From UBA12191 sp009937185 (GTDB taxonomy: Bacteria > Planctomycetota > UBA8108 > UBA1146), in the NCBI GenBank assembly GCA_938075155.1, contig CALJGL010000038.1, positions 43,671 through 107,670 of the forward strand: a stretch of DNA of 64,000 nucleotides, in the 5' to 3' direction. A program made the position numbers and the translations under genes. The notes beneath the pieces were generated by a model. The model was not told the origin of the DNA. It did not search any database and was given only the letters and a program-made list of their open reading frames with translations. The first letter of the stretch is position 1, and each line of letters begins with the position of its first letter. Positions 1 through 9,253 of the stretch are shown here, in pieces.

Positions 1-327
1 ATCGAATATAGCTGCACAAGCGGCCCAGCCTGTTCCAAGGATGATTTCAGCGTTATCAGTATAGGTGAAGAACTCAATGGAATTCGGTGACAGGATCTGC
101 TCGATGTCGGTTCCATCAGTACTTGTGTCTGAAAAACTGAAGAGTGTTGAGTCCCAGGTGATTGCACACTGGAAACCCTGCACAGGGGACTGATTCTCCA
201 GGCGAACAATGACGTCGACTGATGATCCAGGAATCGTAGAAGCCGATTCGAGAGAAAAGTGGTTTTGTCCCTGAACGGTCATGGACAGATTTGCCATGAC
301 AAGGACAAAGAAAATTGCTAGGCGCAT
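1..327 (-). CDS. Secreted cohesin-like domain protein, N-terminal part (runs off window)
   Basis: The 5' part of a minus-strand gene; the frame stays open through base 1, so the C-terminus is outside the window. The ATG at 325-327 is preceded by a GAGGAGG Shine-Dalgarno stretch. The first ~21 residues (MRLAIFFVLVMANLSMTVQG) form a signal peptide, so the product is exported. The following sequence (SSVDVIVRLENQSPVQGFQCAITWD) is the opening of a cohesin-like beta-sandwich: a short strand, then the P-V-Q-G-F-x-x-x-I-x-W/Y-D signature also seen in the next three genes. By analogy with those genes it probably ends in a dockerin-like tail, but this cannot be seen. It is the most downstream visible member of a tandem minus-strand group of exported proteins. 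The function is unknown; I infer a cell-surface or extracellular structural or binding role. Confidence 0.75.
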   Translation of the reverse strand, partial: MRLAIFFVLVMANLSMTVQGQNHFSLESASTIPGSSVDVIVRLENQSPVQGFQCAITWDSTLFSFSDTSTDGTDIEQILSPNSIEFFTYTDNAEIILGTGWAACAAIFD

Positions 328-423
328 GAGGTGCCTCCTCAAGGGGATGGGGGATTCCGGCCGGTATTGGGGATTCCGGAAAACTATTCTGAATGTCTTC
401 TAAAAAAGTGGCGACTGATGAAA

Positions 424-1809
424 TCAGCAACCGCTAGGAAGTATGCAATCAAGATTATCGTCAGTGTTGTCGGGCCCACAGTTGATGGGGCCTGGGAACG
501 CCGGAGGCGGACCACTGACGAACAGGAAGTTCAGCAGGGAGATCGAGTCCGAAATGTCGATGGACCCGTCGTCGTTGATGTCTGCTGCGTCTTCACAAGT
601 TGGAAATCCTCCACCGGAGAACAAGTAGTTCACGATGAAAAGAGCATCTGCTAAATCCACATTACTGTCTCCGTTTGTGTTTCCTCGTTTGAAGCCCAAC
701 ACATCCGAGAACTCGATGATTCCGTGTTCGAGAATGGGTGTTATGGACATTCCATCGTAGATGACGTAGTTCAAAGCTGCGCCAGGAACACAGTTAGGGT
801 TCGTAGTAGGACATGATGGCAGATTGTATGAGTTATCGAGAGTGAGAATCGTCGTTGAGCCCAATGGGGCAGAAGACGAACTCGAAAACTCCAACTGAAT
901 CAATGATTGACCATCCCCTGCAGGTAAAACCTGTCCACCAAATGGGGGAAGGAAATCAAAGATGGCTGCAAAAGTTACGAGCCCTACGCCGGGTTCTACA
1001 TTTGGATCCAAAGCAGGGTAAAACAGCTCAATGCCGTTCGGTGCTCCTGGGCCTCCAGGGAAAAAAGAATCCGTCGACAAGTTTTCGTAATAACCAGCCT
1101 GCGTTGAAGGCTCGATATGAGTCAGTATCGTATTGTCATAAGTGATGGCGATTTGGTAACCCTGAATAGGATCGATGTGGTCGTATCTCAGAGTTGCATT
1201 CACAGTTCCACCTGGGTTTGCCAGTATGGAGTCAAACCAAAACGTATGTTGATTATTGATGGTGATTATTCCGGAGTCTAATTCCGGCACTATGGAAAAA
1301 CCTCCCGAAGAGAGAAGGTTTTGAATCTGAGGGTCGCCAAGGCCGTTCTTAAATTCAATGGGCAAAGATTCAGGGAGTGAATTATTGTTGATGCTGAATA
1401 CCATCCTCAAGATTGTTTGCGGGATGTTCGGTGACGAAGGAAGTGAAGCAGGAGATTGGGAAATGCTTCCAAAACTCAAGATAACTCCGGCAGTCATTTG
1501 GCCGTTTACCGGATCGATCTCGATTCCTGCAAAGTCTGGGTCCGCTCCGGACAACAGTTCTTTGACATCCGTATTCAAGAAATCGACGGCGGTTAAAAAT
1601 ACTGAAGAGTTGGGGTATTCAATACTGAGGGAAAATCCTTCAATAGGATTATTGTTCGTCGCAGATATGTAGCACTCGATACCCGTTTCACCGGCGTTCC
1701 CATTCACGTTTGCAATGAATAGATTATCTGATGCCATGGAGGTTCCGCTAAAGAGCAATGACATGGCAATGATTAAGCCTGCGATGACTTGTAGTCGTCT
1801 TGCTTTCAT
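424..1809 (-). CDS. Secreted protein with two cohesin-like domains and a dockerin-like tail
   Basis: A 461-residue exported protein. I chose the ATG at 1807-1809 (MKARRLQ...) over the longer frame start at 1902 because it is preceded by GAGGAG and begins a clean signal peptide (cleavage near residue 26, after SMA). Two cohesin-like beta-sandwich domains follow (about residues 27-180 and 190-370), each with the I-E/Q-G-F/Y-x-x-x-I-x-Y signature. The last ~90 residues are a dockerin-like pair of calcium loops (RGNTNGDSNVDLADA and DINDDGSIDISDS) plus a Cys-containing end (PDNTDDNLDC). In Planctomycetota such tails are common on exported proteins, but their partner is generally unknown. No catalytic domain is visible. 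It sits between two paralogous genes and is separated from its upstream neighbour by a strong terminator. Confidence 0.8.
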   Translation of the reverse strand: MKARRLQVIAGLIIAMSLLFSGTSMASDNLFIANVNGNAGETGIECYISATNNNPIEGFSLSIEYPNSSVFLTAVDFLNTDVKELLSGADPDFAGIEIDPVNGQMTAGVILSFGSISQSPASLPSSPNIPQTILRMVFSINNNSLPESLPIEFKNGLGDPQIQNLLSSGGFSIVPELDSGIITINNQHTFWFDSILANPGGTVNATLRYDHIDPIQGYQIAITYDNTILTHIEPSTQAGYYENLSTDSFFPGGPGAPNGIELFYPALDPNVEPGVGLVTFAAIFDFLPPFGGQVLPAGDGQSLIQLEFSSSSSAPLGSTTILTLDNSYNLPSCPTTNPNCVPGAALNYVIYDGMSITPILEHGIIEFSDVLGFKRGNTNGDSNVDLADALFIVNYLFSGGGFPTCEDAADINDDGSIDISDSISLLNFLFVSGPPPAFPGPINCGPDNTDDNLDCILPSGC

Positions 1810-1998
1810 ATTATGGAGCTCCTCATGTTTAAAGGTTCGGAACGGTTCTGAATTAGGGGCGTCAGATACCGCTAGATGGACTGAGACTTCGTACAGTCCC
1901 ATTCATTCATTAGTTCCCATATTACCACCGGGGAGTGACCCATCCACCATCAGGGTGAATCCTTGCGGGTCCATGATTTGCCTTGCTTCATAATCCGG

Positions 1999-2034
1999 CA
2001 AAAATTGGACCCTGGAAGATGGCTCTTCCAGGGT
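1999..2034 (-). terminator. Rho-independent terminator of the cohesin/dockerin gene ending at 2070
   Basis: A perfect 11-bp inverted repeat (ACCCTGGAAGA / TCTTCCAGGGT, 2009-2034) with a 4-nt loop. Read on the minus strand, the hairpin is followed by CCAATTTTTG, a short U-tract. It lies about 35 nt after the stop of the 2070-3368 gene, so each paralogue here is probably its own transcription unit. Confidence 0.8.
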
Positions 2035-2069
2035 CATAACTCAACACGAGCATTGATATCTATTGATTC

Positions 2070-3368
2070 TTAAATATCGTCACCATCTCCGTCGCATCCC
2101 ATTCCGTCTCCGTTTGTCGGATCAATGCCGAGATCCGGGAAGGGAGCAGGAGGAGGACTTCCGCCAGCGAACTGGTATGTGAAGACGTATACTGCGTCTC
2201 CGATTCCAATACCTGGTGAACCAGGACCAGCACTATCGTCGACGTCGCAAGCATCCAAGCATGGACCACTGCTACCACCGACGGGAGCTGACTGGAAAAG
2301 GTATGCAAGAATAGCGATACCATCTGCCAGGTCTACAAGCGAATCTCTGTTGCAGTCACCACGTACAAACGGGTTGAAATCGACAAGCTCGATGGATCCG
2401 TCTACGAGGTTTGGTGTTTCACTGTAAGCTCCATCAACAATTCTGTTGGTAATCGGAGGGTTTCCAGCACTTGCGATAAAGGAAACAGGTGTGCTCAGAG
2501 GAGCAACATTAGATCCGAGATCTTGGCTGACAATGAATGAAAGTTGAAGAATCTCTTGGTCGTCTCCAACCGGGATTTCTTCAGCGAGCGAGAAACTCAT
2601 CACCATTCCGACGCCGACTGTTCCAGCCTCGGCAGTCTGGGAAACCTCAACGAAGTCAGCATTTTGTGCAACGCCTGTTGCCGTGGCCGCATCGAAAGTC
2701 AAAAGACTTTGGTCGAAAGAGGCAGCAATAGAAAGTCCATCGATGGGTCTCTCGGTGGTCACGAATACAGGTACGGAAGCAGATTGACCGACAACACCAA
2801 AGCCAGAACCAATGGTCAAGAAGTTTGGACTCAGGACTTCGATAGTCGCATTCTGATGACTAGGCTGAACACTTTCTCCTGCGATTACCATGACGGTGGT
2901 CACTGGAGGATTTCCTGCAGTACAGAATTGTATCTCTGAAGAAGATCCCACTTCTCCAAGAGTTAAGTATTCGATATCGAGAAGTTCGAAATCGGTTGTT
3001 TCTCCCAAGGTTGCACACCCTGAGAAGCAGATCACAACGCCCTGAGTGACAGAGTCACTAGTAGTGTTGATCGTGTCAAAATCGGGAGCTGCCCCGTTCT
3101 TGACGAGTAGGGCGTCGGCGCCCATCGCTGTACCTAGAGGTGTGAGGTGGTTTTCATCATTACAAATACCAAGGCTCCAACCTTGAATACCAGACGTTTG
3201 TTGATTGTCTAGTTTCGCGGTTCGGACAACAGTTCCACCACCAAAGGCGGTTCCGTTCTCCAGTTTTACCGTGATATCTGGGTTTTGTGCATGAACTGAT
3301 ACATTCAGTCCTGCAGAAAAAATCAGGAGAGCAATGAGTGAACTCCCGAACTTCTTGAGATTTAGCAT
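2070..3368 (-). CDS. Secreted protein with cohesin-like domains and a dockerin-like tail
   Basis: A 432-residue exported protein. The ATG at 3366-3368 (MLNLKKFG...) has AAGGA about 8 nt upstream and starts a typical signal peptide ending near residue 28 (SVHAQ); the frame extends upstream but without better support. Two cohesin-like modules follow: residues ~30-160, with the variant G-I-Q-G-W-S-L-G-I, and ~165-330, beginning FLTIGSGFGVVGQSASVPV. The C-terminus is dockerin-like: the first calcium loop is RGDCNRDSLVDLADG and the second is degenerate (DVDDSAGPGSPGIGIGDAVY). The tail ends in an Asp/Gly-rich stretch, GCDGDGDDI. It is a paralogue of the flanking genes, with low identity outside the signature motifs. 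No enzymatic motif is seen. A scaffold, adhesion or calcium-dependent surface role is inference. Confidence 0.8.
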   Translation of the reverse strand: MLNLKKFGSSLIALLIFSAGLNVSVHAQNPDITVKLENGTAFGGGTVVRTAKLDNQQTSGIQGWSLGICNDENHLTPLGTAMGADALLVKNGAAPDFDTINTTSDSVTQGVVICFSGCATLGETTDFELLDIEYLTLGEVGSSSEIQFCTAGNPPVTTVMVIAGESVQPSHQNATIEVLSPNFLTIGSGFGVVGQSASVPVFVTTERPIDGLSIAASFDQSLLTFDAATATGVAQNADFVEVSQTAEAGTVGVGMVMSFSLAEEIPVGDDQEILQLSFIVSQDLGSNVAPLSTPVSFIASAGNPPITNRIVDGAYSETPNLVDGSIELVDFNPFVRGDCNRDSLVDLADGIAILAYLFQSAPVGGSSGPCLDACDVDDSAGPGSPGIGIGDAVYVFTYQFAGGSPPPAPFPDLGIDPTNGDGMGCDGDGDDI

Positions 3369-3461
3369 CCCGCATTCCTTCCACGCCACCGAGTTACATA
3401 TTCGATGAGCTCGCTATAGAGTTACCTCGGTTACTAATCGAGGAGTTTGTTGATGAACTTC

Positions 3462-5312
3462 TTAAGGCTGATTCGTGCAGCCGGTGTCATTACTATTACA
3501 AACAGGTAATTCGTCATCCGTAGGATCAGCCCCATTATCAAACGGTCCTGGATCTGGCGGAGTTGGTCCAAACTTGAACAACCAATTCATGACATACACG
3601 GAGTCGGCAAGATTGATGATTCCGTCGTCATTGATGTCGCATGCATCTGGGCAGAGAATTGGAAGGCCTTGGAACTGAGAAGCAATAGTCGTCGCAGCAT
3701 CTGCGAGGTCGACCTTGTCGTCGCTATTACAATCGCCCCTTTGGAAAATCTCTTCTGGAACGACGTTGATTCCTGTATCAATTCTTTCGTAGTCCTGAAC
3801 GGATTGGTAATCGATGACTACGTTGTTGTAGAGTGAAACCGAACCATTACCGTTGATGTCGTCACAGAAGTAGATCTCCTGAAGTTCATTACACTCTGCG
3901 GACTCATCAACGGAGACTGAGATCGATCCTACCAACAAGTTTTCTGAGGTTGGTGGAAGGGTCTGACCTTCGAATGGTGGCAATGCATCCAAGAGTATTG
4001 CGAGGATCAACTCACCGGTTTCTCCGTCGGAACAATCGTCATCCACTTGATGGTTAAGATATTCAGCACCTGTTTCCTCAACGATAGATCCGTCAAGACT
4101 AAAGGTGCCTGCTTCAATTGTCAGATCACAGTCGTAACAAATCGTGATGGTGAAACCCTGAATCTCATCGTCGGGATCACTGTAGAAAAGATTGAGTGTT
4201 CCCGTCATGCCTGAATGTGCGTAGTTGCCTACGGAACCATCAAAAACCGCATCTGCGGTCATAATGGTGTTGTGTTCAGGGGGAGGTTCAATGGCTTCAC
4301 AAGTTAACTCACCCGCCTCGAGTGAAGGATTAAGAGACAATCCTTCAACAACGATGACATTTTCCAGAGGCGGATCGCCAATGTAATTGTTGATCGGAGT
4401 GAGTGGTGTAACCAGGTCGTTCTCAGGTAAGTAAATGATGCTATTGCAGCTGTAACGGAAGGTCGCTATTTGCTGATCAGTACCGAGAGGGATCACTTGA
4501 CCATCAAATGGAGGTTGGAAATCGAGAACGACACCAATCGTTCCACCGTCAGCATAGATGTTGGAAACTTCGAACTCGGCACCCACTGTTGATGTAATCG
4601 TTCCATCGAGAGTGATTTCGTTGAGTGTCAAGTCATCCGGTCCATGGGCGATAGCTACTACGAATCCCTGAACAGCGCCGGTGCTGTTTGATAGCAAGAT
4701 GGGAACATCCGCAATCGCAATACCGTCAGCAGGAATAGCACTAGAGCCCACTCTGAGATTGTCTGGTGGCGGAGGTGTCAGAGTGACTGTTCCATTATTC
4801 AGTCCGAGTCCATCAGAGGCTCCAATGGACATTCCACCTTGAACAATAAGGTTTTCGAGTGGCGGTGAATTAAGAGTGCCATCAGTAAACACCAGGCTTG
4901 TCGACTGGTTGATGGAAGTCACGATTGTTGGCGAAAAGGTCAGAATACCCAATGACGACTGGCCGGGTGGAATCACCTGACCGTCGAATGGACTTTGTGC
5001 ATCAAGAACGACTCCAAGAGTGATACCACTTTGGAGAATTTCTGCTGCTATTAGTTCTGCCCCGATGCTCGCCACATCAGACCCTTCCACTGTGACATTG
5101 GTGGCATTGAGCAAGGCTGAGTCGAAACCAATGGCTAAAACATAACCTTGGGTTTCGCTGTCGCTCTGCAGAACCACCTCTGTGCTGAACCCTGATAGCC
5201 CCTGAGTTGTGGCATCCGCGATTGTGAGTGATTGTTGGCCGGTGACCTGGGAGGTCATGACGACACACATACACACAGCCGCGAACACCTGCTGGATGCA
5301 GGTACCCATCAT
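3462..5312 (-). CDS. Secreted protein with three cohesin-like domains and a dockerin-like tail
   Basis: A 616-residue exported protein. Of several Met codons near the 5' end I prefer the ATG at 5310-5312, because the AGAGGAG at 5319-5325 then sits 6 nt upstream; the ATG at 5318 would touch the SD. A signal peptide (QVFAAVCMCVVMTSQVTGQQ) is followed by three cohesin-like repeats at about residues 27-180, 185-345 and 350-510. Repeats one and two share the nearly identical phrase GVVLD(A/F)Q(S/P)PFDGQVIPPG, indicating internal duplication. The C-terminal dockerin-like tail has RGDCNSDDKVDLADA and DINDDGIINLADS loops and ends in a Cys/Asp-rich peptide. No catalytic motif is visible. An 8-bp inverted repeat lies in its leader (5365-5388). 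Confidence 0.8.
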   Translation of the reverse strand: MMGTCIQQVFAAVCMCVVMTSQVTGQQSLTIADATTQGLSGFSTEVVLQSDSETQGYVLAIGFDSALLNATNVTVEGSDVASIGAELIAAEILQSGITLGVVLDAQSPFDGQVIPPGQSSLGILTFSPTIVTSINQSTSLVFTDGTLNSPPLENLIVQGGMSIGASDGLGLNNGTVTLTPPPPDNLRVGSSAIPADGIAIADVPILLSNSTGAVQGFVVAIAHGPDDLTLNEITLDGTITSTVGAEFEVSNIYADGGTIGVVLDFQPPFDGQVIPLGTDQQIATFRYSCNSIIYLPENDLVTPLTPINNYIGDPPLENVIVVEGLSLNPSLEAGELTCEAIEPPPEHNTIMTADAVFDGSVGNYAHSGMTGTLNLFYSDPDDEIQGFTITICYDCDLTIEAGTFSLDGSIVEETGAEYLNHQVDDDCSDGETGELILAILLDALPPFEGQTLPPTSENLLVGSISVSVDESAECNELQEIYFCDDINGNGSVSLYNNVVIDYQSVQDYERIDTGINVVPEEIFQRGDCNSDDKVDLADAATTIASQFQGLPILCPDACDINDDGIINLADSVYVMNWLFKFGPTPPDPGPFDNGADPTDDELPVCNSNDTGCTNQP

Positions 5313-5364
5313 CTTCATCTCCTCTGCTTGCCTCTTTGGAGGCCCCCGCAAGAATATCTTCCCC

Positions 5365-5388
5365 CTCACGTCAGAATTTAGACGTGAG
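5365..5388. repeat. Perfect 8-bp inverted repeat upstream of the triple-cohesin gene
   Basis: CTCACGTC, then 8 nt, then GACGTGAG. It lies 53-76 nt upstream of the likely start of the 3462-5312 gene on the minus strand. There is no U-tract on either side, so an operator or leader hairpin is more likely than a terminator. No protein is known to bind it. Confidence 0.4.
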
Positions 5389-5495
5389 ACTCTTCCCCAC
5401 CGTGCTCGCTGCGGCGCAAGCTGAGATGGTATCTCCCCCTCAAGGGCGATTTACATAGTTTATTGACAAAGGTTTACAAGTCAAGCGCGATGGGA

Positions 5496-7580
5496 TTAAC
5501 AACCAAGGTTGTCAATGAAGGAGGGATCTTCTCCCGGCTGAGGGAATGGTAAGGGAGGTGCGGCAGAACCACCGAATAGATAGAGCAAAGTGTATATGGG
5601 GTCAGATATGTCCAAAGTACCGTCATCGTTGGCGTCTGCAGCATCCATGCACGTTGGAGTGCTTCCAGAAGAGTAGAGCCACATCGCGGTAAAGATAGCG
5701 TCTGAGAGGTTGACCAGATTGTTTGAGTCCGAATCTCCGCGAAGGAAATCGGGACCGTCGCTGACGACCAATAGTTTGTAAAGAGTGTTAGTCCCGTACC
5801 CTGCCACGACAATTGTATTGCCGATGAGCTCGATGCCGGTCCAGGGAGTGCTGAGGTATTCGAGCGACTGGCCGATGGCCGCCATTGGCATGATGAAGTT
5901 CAAAGGAAATCCGAAGGACGTCAACTGACTCAGGCTTGTGGGTACGCCGCCATTATCGATGCCGACGAGCAAGGAACCATCTGCCAAAGTTGCTATGCCC
6001 GTACTCATGATCAATCCTGAAGTTTGTGGGGGAGATATGGTTCCGAGAGGATTTCCTTCGAGTCCGTCTTCCGCTTCCATGCGCAAGATTTCAGAGTTCG
6101 AGCCTGATGGACTGCTGAATAGTAACCAATCGTTGGTTGAAGCATCAAAGGAGATGGACCTGATATTGTTGGACCCCGAAGGGAAAGAAGACAGAACGGT
6201 ACCTGTTAATGGATCGACGAAGGTCACCAAGCTGCTTCCCACTCTGCTGACCAGAAGAACGTCGAGCAATGAGTTGTATCCCACGCCGCGCAGATTCGTA
6301 AGCCCGGTATCGATGACTCTCTTTTGAACTAAGTCTGAACTAAAGACTCTGAGTTCACCTGAGAAACTATCGGTGACGTACAGGTCATCCATAGTCGTGT
6401 CGTAAGCAAGATCTTGTGGGAAGAAATTGGGAATCGAAAGGAACAGGGATAGTCCCCCCGGTGAGTTGTTCACGTTACACGACGAGGTGGACACGTTTGA
6501 GGCGAGGACTCCTTGAACCTGGTACAAGATTCCCGCTTCATTGGGAGCCGCATTATCACTCCAACTGTTTGCCGCACCGCTGATGGTGTCGATGATGGCA
6601 CCATTCCTTGTGATTCGAATCGTGCTGTAAATATTATTGATACCCGGTCCACAGTTTCTCCAGCTCAGGCTCACATTCCCTTCGCCGTCTGCGAGGCAGA
6701 GAAGGTCAGCAGGAGGAAGGATGGTACTTTGTGTGCTCTGAATCTCATAAATGTTGGATGAGGTGAGACCGTAAATCGAATCGGATCCCAAACCGTTGGC
6801 AATTCCGAGAAGTGTCTCCTCTTGTGGAATCGATTCGAGATTGACGTAGTGGCACAGAAGCTCACCCGTGGTGAGGTCTACGCTGCGCGTTTCAGCCACT
6901 GTGCTATCAAAAATGTCTCCGTAGGTGTAGTCGAGAATAGGATTTCCATTATCGAGGCGAATCTTGAGACCACTTCCAAATCGAACCACGTCGCCCGGTA
7001 GAGGTAAGGTGGAAAGAATGTCTCCACTCACGGGGTCGATTTCTATTGCGGAGTTTTCTTGGCGATTCAGGGACCAAAGTCTGCCATTGAGTGGGTTGAT
7101 GGTCAGTCCTGAAGGAGTTCCTGAGAAGTTTAGTGATATAGGGGCACCTAGTGGATTACCGAGTGGATCCATTTGGACCAGCTCGAGTCCGGTAGAGTTC
7201 AGAATCCAGAATGAATCCGTGGAGGCTGAATAAGTGATCCCTGCGCACTGCGGTTGGAACAAAGGTGCCTGAGCGGCACCGACGGGGTGGTCGATCATAT
7301 TGGTGAGTGCCAGAGTACCAGAGGTATCGTAGACACAAATTTTGCCGCTGGTCGCATCGATGCTCCAGACCGTGGCATCTGCTGGTCTGACCGTCATATC
7401 GACGGTATTGGGATTACTTCCACAAGAACTGGTCTGTTGCAGAAGAGCTCCATTTTGAGCGGACAAATTGTCGGTAAAAATTGGAAAGGTCAGCAAGATC
7501 GCCAGGCCCCAAAGCATGAGCTTAGAGCCGGTAATGATTCGCATTTTGGATTCGTAGTCACTGAATGGCGACGAAGGCAT
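5496..7580 (-). CDS. Secreted beta-propeller protein with FN3-like domain and dockerin-like tail
   Basis: A 694-residue exported protein. The ATG at 7578-7580 has GGAGAGGAA upstream; an internal Met at 7544 gives a shorter signal peptide but lacks an SD. The hydrophobic signal segment is LMLWGLAILLTFPIFTD. Residues ~45-290 contain repeated strand units such as DPLGNPLGAPISLNFSGTP and DPVSGDILSTLPLPGD, typical of NHL/SMP-30-like propellers. A fibronectin-III-like segment follows (~295-385; LSWRNCGPGINN), then a second propeller-like region (~390-600; SGELRVFSSDLVQ, DPLTGTVLSSFPSG). The tail is dockerin-like (RGDSDSNNLVNLSDA and DANDDGTLDISD). A binding or surface function is inferred; no active site is apparent. 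Confidence 0.78.
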   Translation of the reverse strand: MPSSPFSDYESKMRIITGSKLMLWGLAILLTFPIFTDNLSAQNGALLQQTSSCGSNPNTVDMTVRPADATVWSIDATSGKICVYDTSGTLALTNMIDHPVGAAQAPLFQPQCAGITYSASTDSFWILNSTGLELVQMDPLGNPLGAPISLNFSGTPSGLTINPLNGRLWSLNRQENSAIEIDPVSGDILSTLPLPGDVVRFGSGLKIRLDNGNPILDYTYGDIFDSTVAETRSVDLTTGELLCHYVNLESIPQEETLLGIANGLGSDSIYGLTSSNIYEIQSTQSTILPPADLLCLADGEGNVSLSWRNCGPGINNIYSTIRITRNGAIIDTISGAANSWSDNAAPNEAGILYQVQGVLASNVSTSSCNVNNSPGGLSLFLSIPNFFPQDLAYDTTMDDLYVTDSFSGELRVFSSDLVQKRVIDTGLTNLRGVGYNSLLDVLLVSRVGSSLVTFVDPLTGTVLSSFPSGSNNIRSISFDASTNDWLLFSSPSGSNSEILRMEAEDGLEGNPLGTISPPQTSGLIMSTGIATLADGSLLVGIDNGGVPTSLSQLTSFGFPLNFIMPMAAIGQSLEYLSTPWTGIELIGNTIVVAGYGTNTLYKLLVVSDGPDFLRGDSDSNNLVNLSDAIFTAMWLYSSGSTPTCMDAADANDDGTLDISDPIYTLLYLFGGSAAPPLPFPQPGEDPSFIDNLGC

Positions 7581-7809
7581 TCCAATTCCTCTCCAGAAGA
7601 ATCTGTATGAGTAGCATGAGTCTCATGCAAGGATCCGCCTCAACAAGCAGGATTCATGGAATCAAGACTTGTCGAAGACGTACATCGAGGGGGGATAGGC
7701 GGGCTGGAAGAGTGATCCCGATGCGTGATTTCGCAATAGGAACATTCAGACCATACATCCCTCAATGTAAACCTCATTGTAACGCTAGCAGAAAAGGTCG
7801 CAAGTGGGG

Positions 7810-9105
7810 TTAAGGGTAGATCCGATAAAGCATCCGCGGGAAAGGTACACATTCCCGAACATGCTCGATGCCAGCGAGCCAGCAAACCGTGCGCTCAACC
7901 CCAAGACCAAATCCACCATGTGGAACTGATCCGTATCGACGAAGGTCGAGGTACCAAGCAAAATCTTCCGGATCTAACTCATGCTCATGGATTCGTCCGA
8001 GCAGCGTTTCCAGTGAATCTTCACGTTGGCCGCCTCCGATGATTTCTCCGTAACCTTCCGGAGCTAATACGTCGACGCCGAGGGCTACTCTGGAATCCTC
8101 GGGATCTCTCTTCATATAGAAGGCTTTCACCTCTTGAGGGTATCTATGAACCATCACAGGGGTGTCAAACCAAGACGAGATAATGGCTTCGTCTTTAGCT
8201 CCAAGATCGCCTCCCCACTCAAAGGCATGTCCCTCAGCATTCAGTCTTTCGACGGCTTCGCTGTAGGACAGTCTGGGGAAAGGGCCTGTGATCTTCTTAA
8301 GTATATCCACATCTCGTTCAAGTACTTCGAGGTCTTCTTTGCAATTCTCGATAACCCGAGTCGTGATTTTACAGAGCATCGATTCTGCAAGATTCATGAC
8401 GTCGTCAAGGTCTGCAAATGCCATTTCTGGTTCGAACATCCAAAACTCTGTCAGATGACGCCGCGTCTTTGATTTTTCTGCACGGAAGGTCGGGCCAAGA
8501 CAATAGACATCTCCGAAAGCCATCGCAGCCGCTTCCATGTAAAGTTGGCCACTCTGCGTTAGATATGCCTTGTCATCGTCAAAGTAATCCACTTCAAAAA
8601 GTGTACTTGTTCCTTCACAGGAGTTCGGTGTGAAGATGGGTGCGTCGATACACTGGAAGCCTTGTTCATACATGTCATCTCGAATGGCACGAAGAACTTC
8701 ATTTCGGATATGCATCACTGCGACTTGTTTCTTTGAACGTAACCACAGGTGCCTATTCGAGAGAAGAAAGTCAGGCCCATGCTCTTGTTTGGAGATGGGG
8801 TATTCCTCGGCTTCGCTGATCACTTCAACCTTTGTGGCATGAACTTCAACGCCACCCGGTGAACGTTCATCGGCATTGGCTTTGCCATGGATTTCGATGG
8901 AGGACTCGTAGGGTATCTTTCCGATTTCGAGGAAGGCTTCTTCATCCATCTCTGCACGTGTGACGATGCACTGGACAATTCCTGAACCATCTCTCAGCAA
9001 CAAAAAGTGGAACTTTTTGGAAGAGCGGCGGTTATAGAGCCAGCCACGAAGAACGACATCTTCGCCATTGGACTTGAGCAGATCCCTGACACGTGTTCTC
9101 GACAT
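7810..9105 (-). CDS. asnS: Asparaginyl-tRNA synthetase
   Basis: Class IIb aminoacyl-tRNA synthetase charging tRNA-Asn with asparagine in the cytoplasm. The ATG at 9103-9105 (MSRTRVRDLL) has GGAAGGGA upstream, giving 431 residues, about the usual length. Domain order: N-terminal OB-fold anticodon-binding domain (~residues 10-105; VVLRGWLYNRRSSKKFHF), then the class II catalytic domain with motif 2 (FRAEKSKTRRHLTEFWMFEPE region, ~215-235) and motif 3 (GFGLGVERTVCWLAG, ~400-415). HLTEFW and the Asn-type pocket favour AsnRS over AspRS. It lies downstream of nadD on the same strand with a ~150-nt gap in which nothing is seen. Having AsnRS suggests direct Asn-tRNA charging. Confidence 0.93.
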   Translation of the reverse strand: MSRTRVRDLLKSNGEDVVLRGWLYNRRSSKKFHFLLLRDGSGIVQCIVTRAEMDEEAFLEIGKIPYESSIEIHGKANADERSPGGVEVHATKVEVISEAEEYPISKQEHGPDFLLSNRHLWLRSKKQVAVMHIRNEVLRAIRDDMYEQGFQCIDAPIFTPNSCEGTSTLFEVDYFDDDKAYLTQSGQLYMEAAAMAFGDVYCLGPTFRAEKSKTRRHLTEFWMFEPEMAFADLDDVMNLAESMLCKITTRVIENCKEDLEVLERDVDILKKITGPFPRLSYSEAVERLNAEGHAFEWGGDLGAKDEAIISSWFDTPVMVHRYPQEVKAFYMKRDPEDSRVALGVDVLAPEGYGEIIGGGQREDSLETLLGRIHEHELDPEDFAWYLDLRRYGSVPHGGFGLGVERTVCWLAGIEHVRECVPFPRMLYRIYP

Positions 9106-9253
9106 CGAAGTAGTCCCTTCCGGGGGGGCCATCGCAAATTGTTCTCACCGCTGAGGCGACCTATCGGGTTTAGGCTCGCACCTCACGATGGTGTCTATTT
9201 CTTGAGCCCATTTAAGGACTTCATTTCTGATGGTGCCCAGACGTGGCTCTGAA

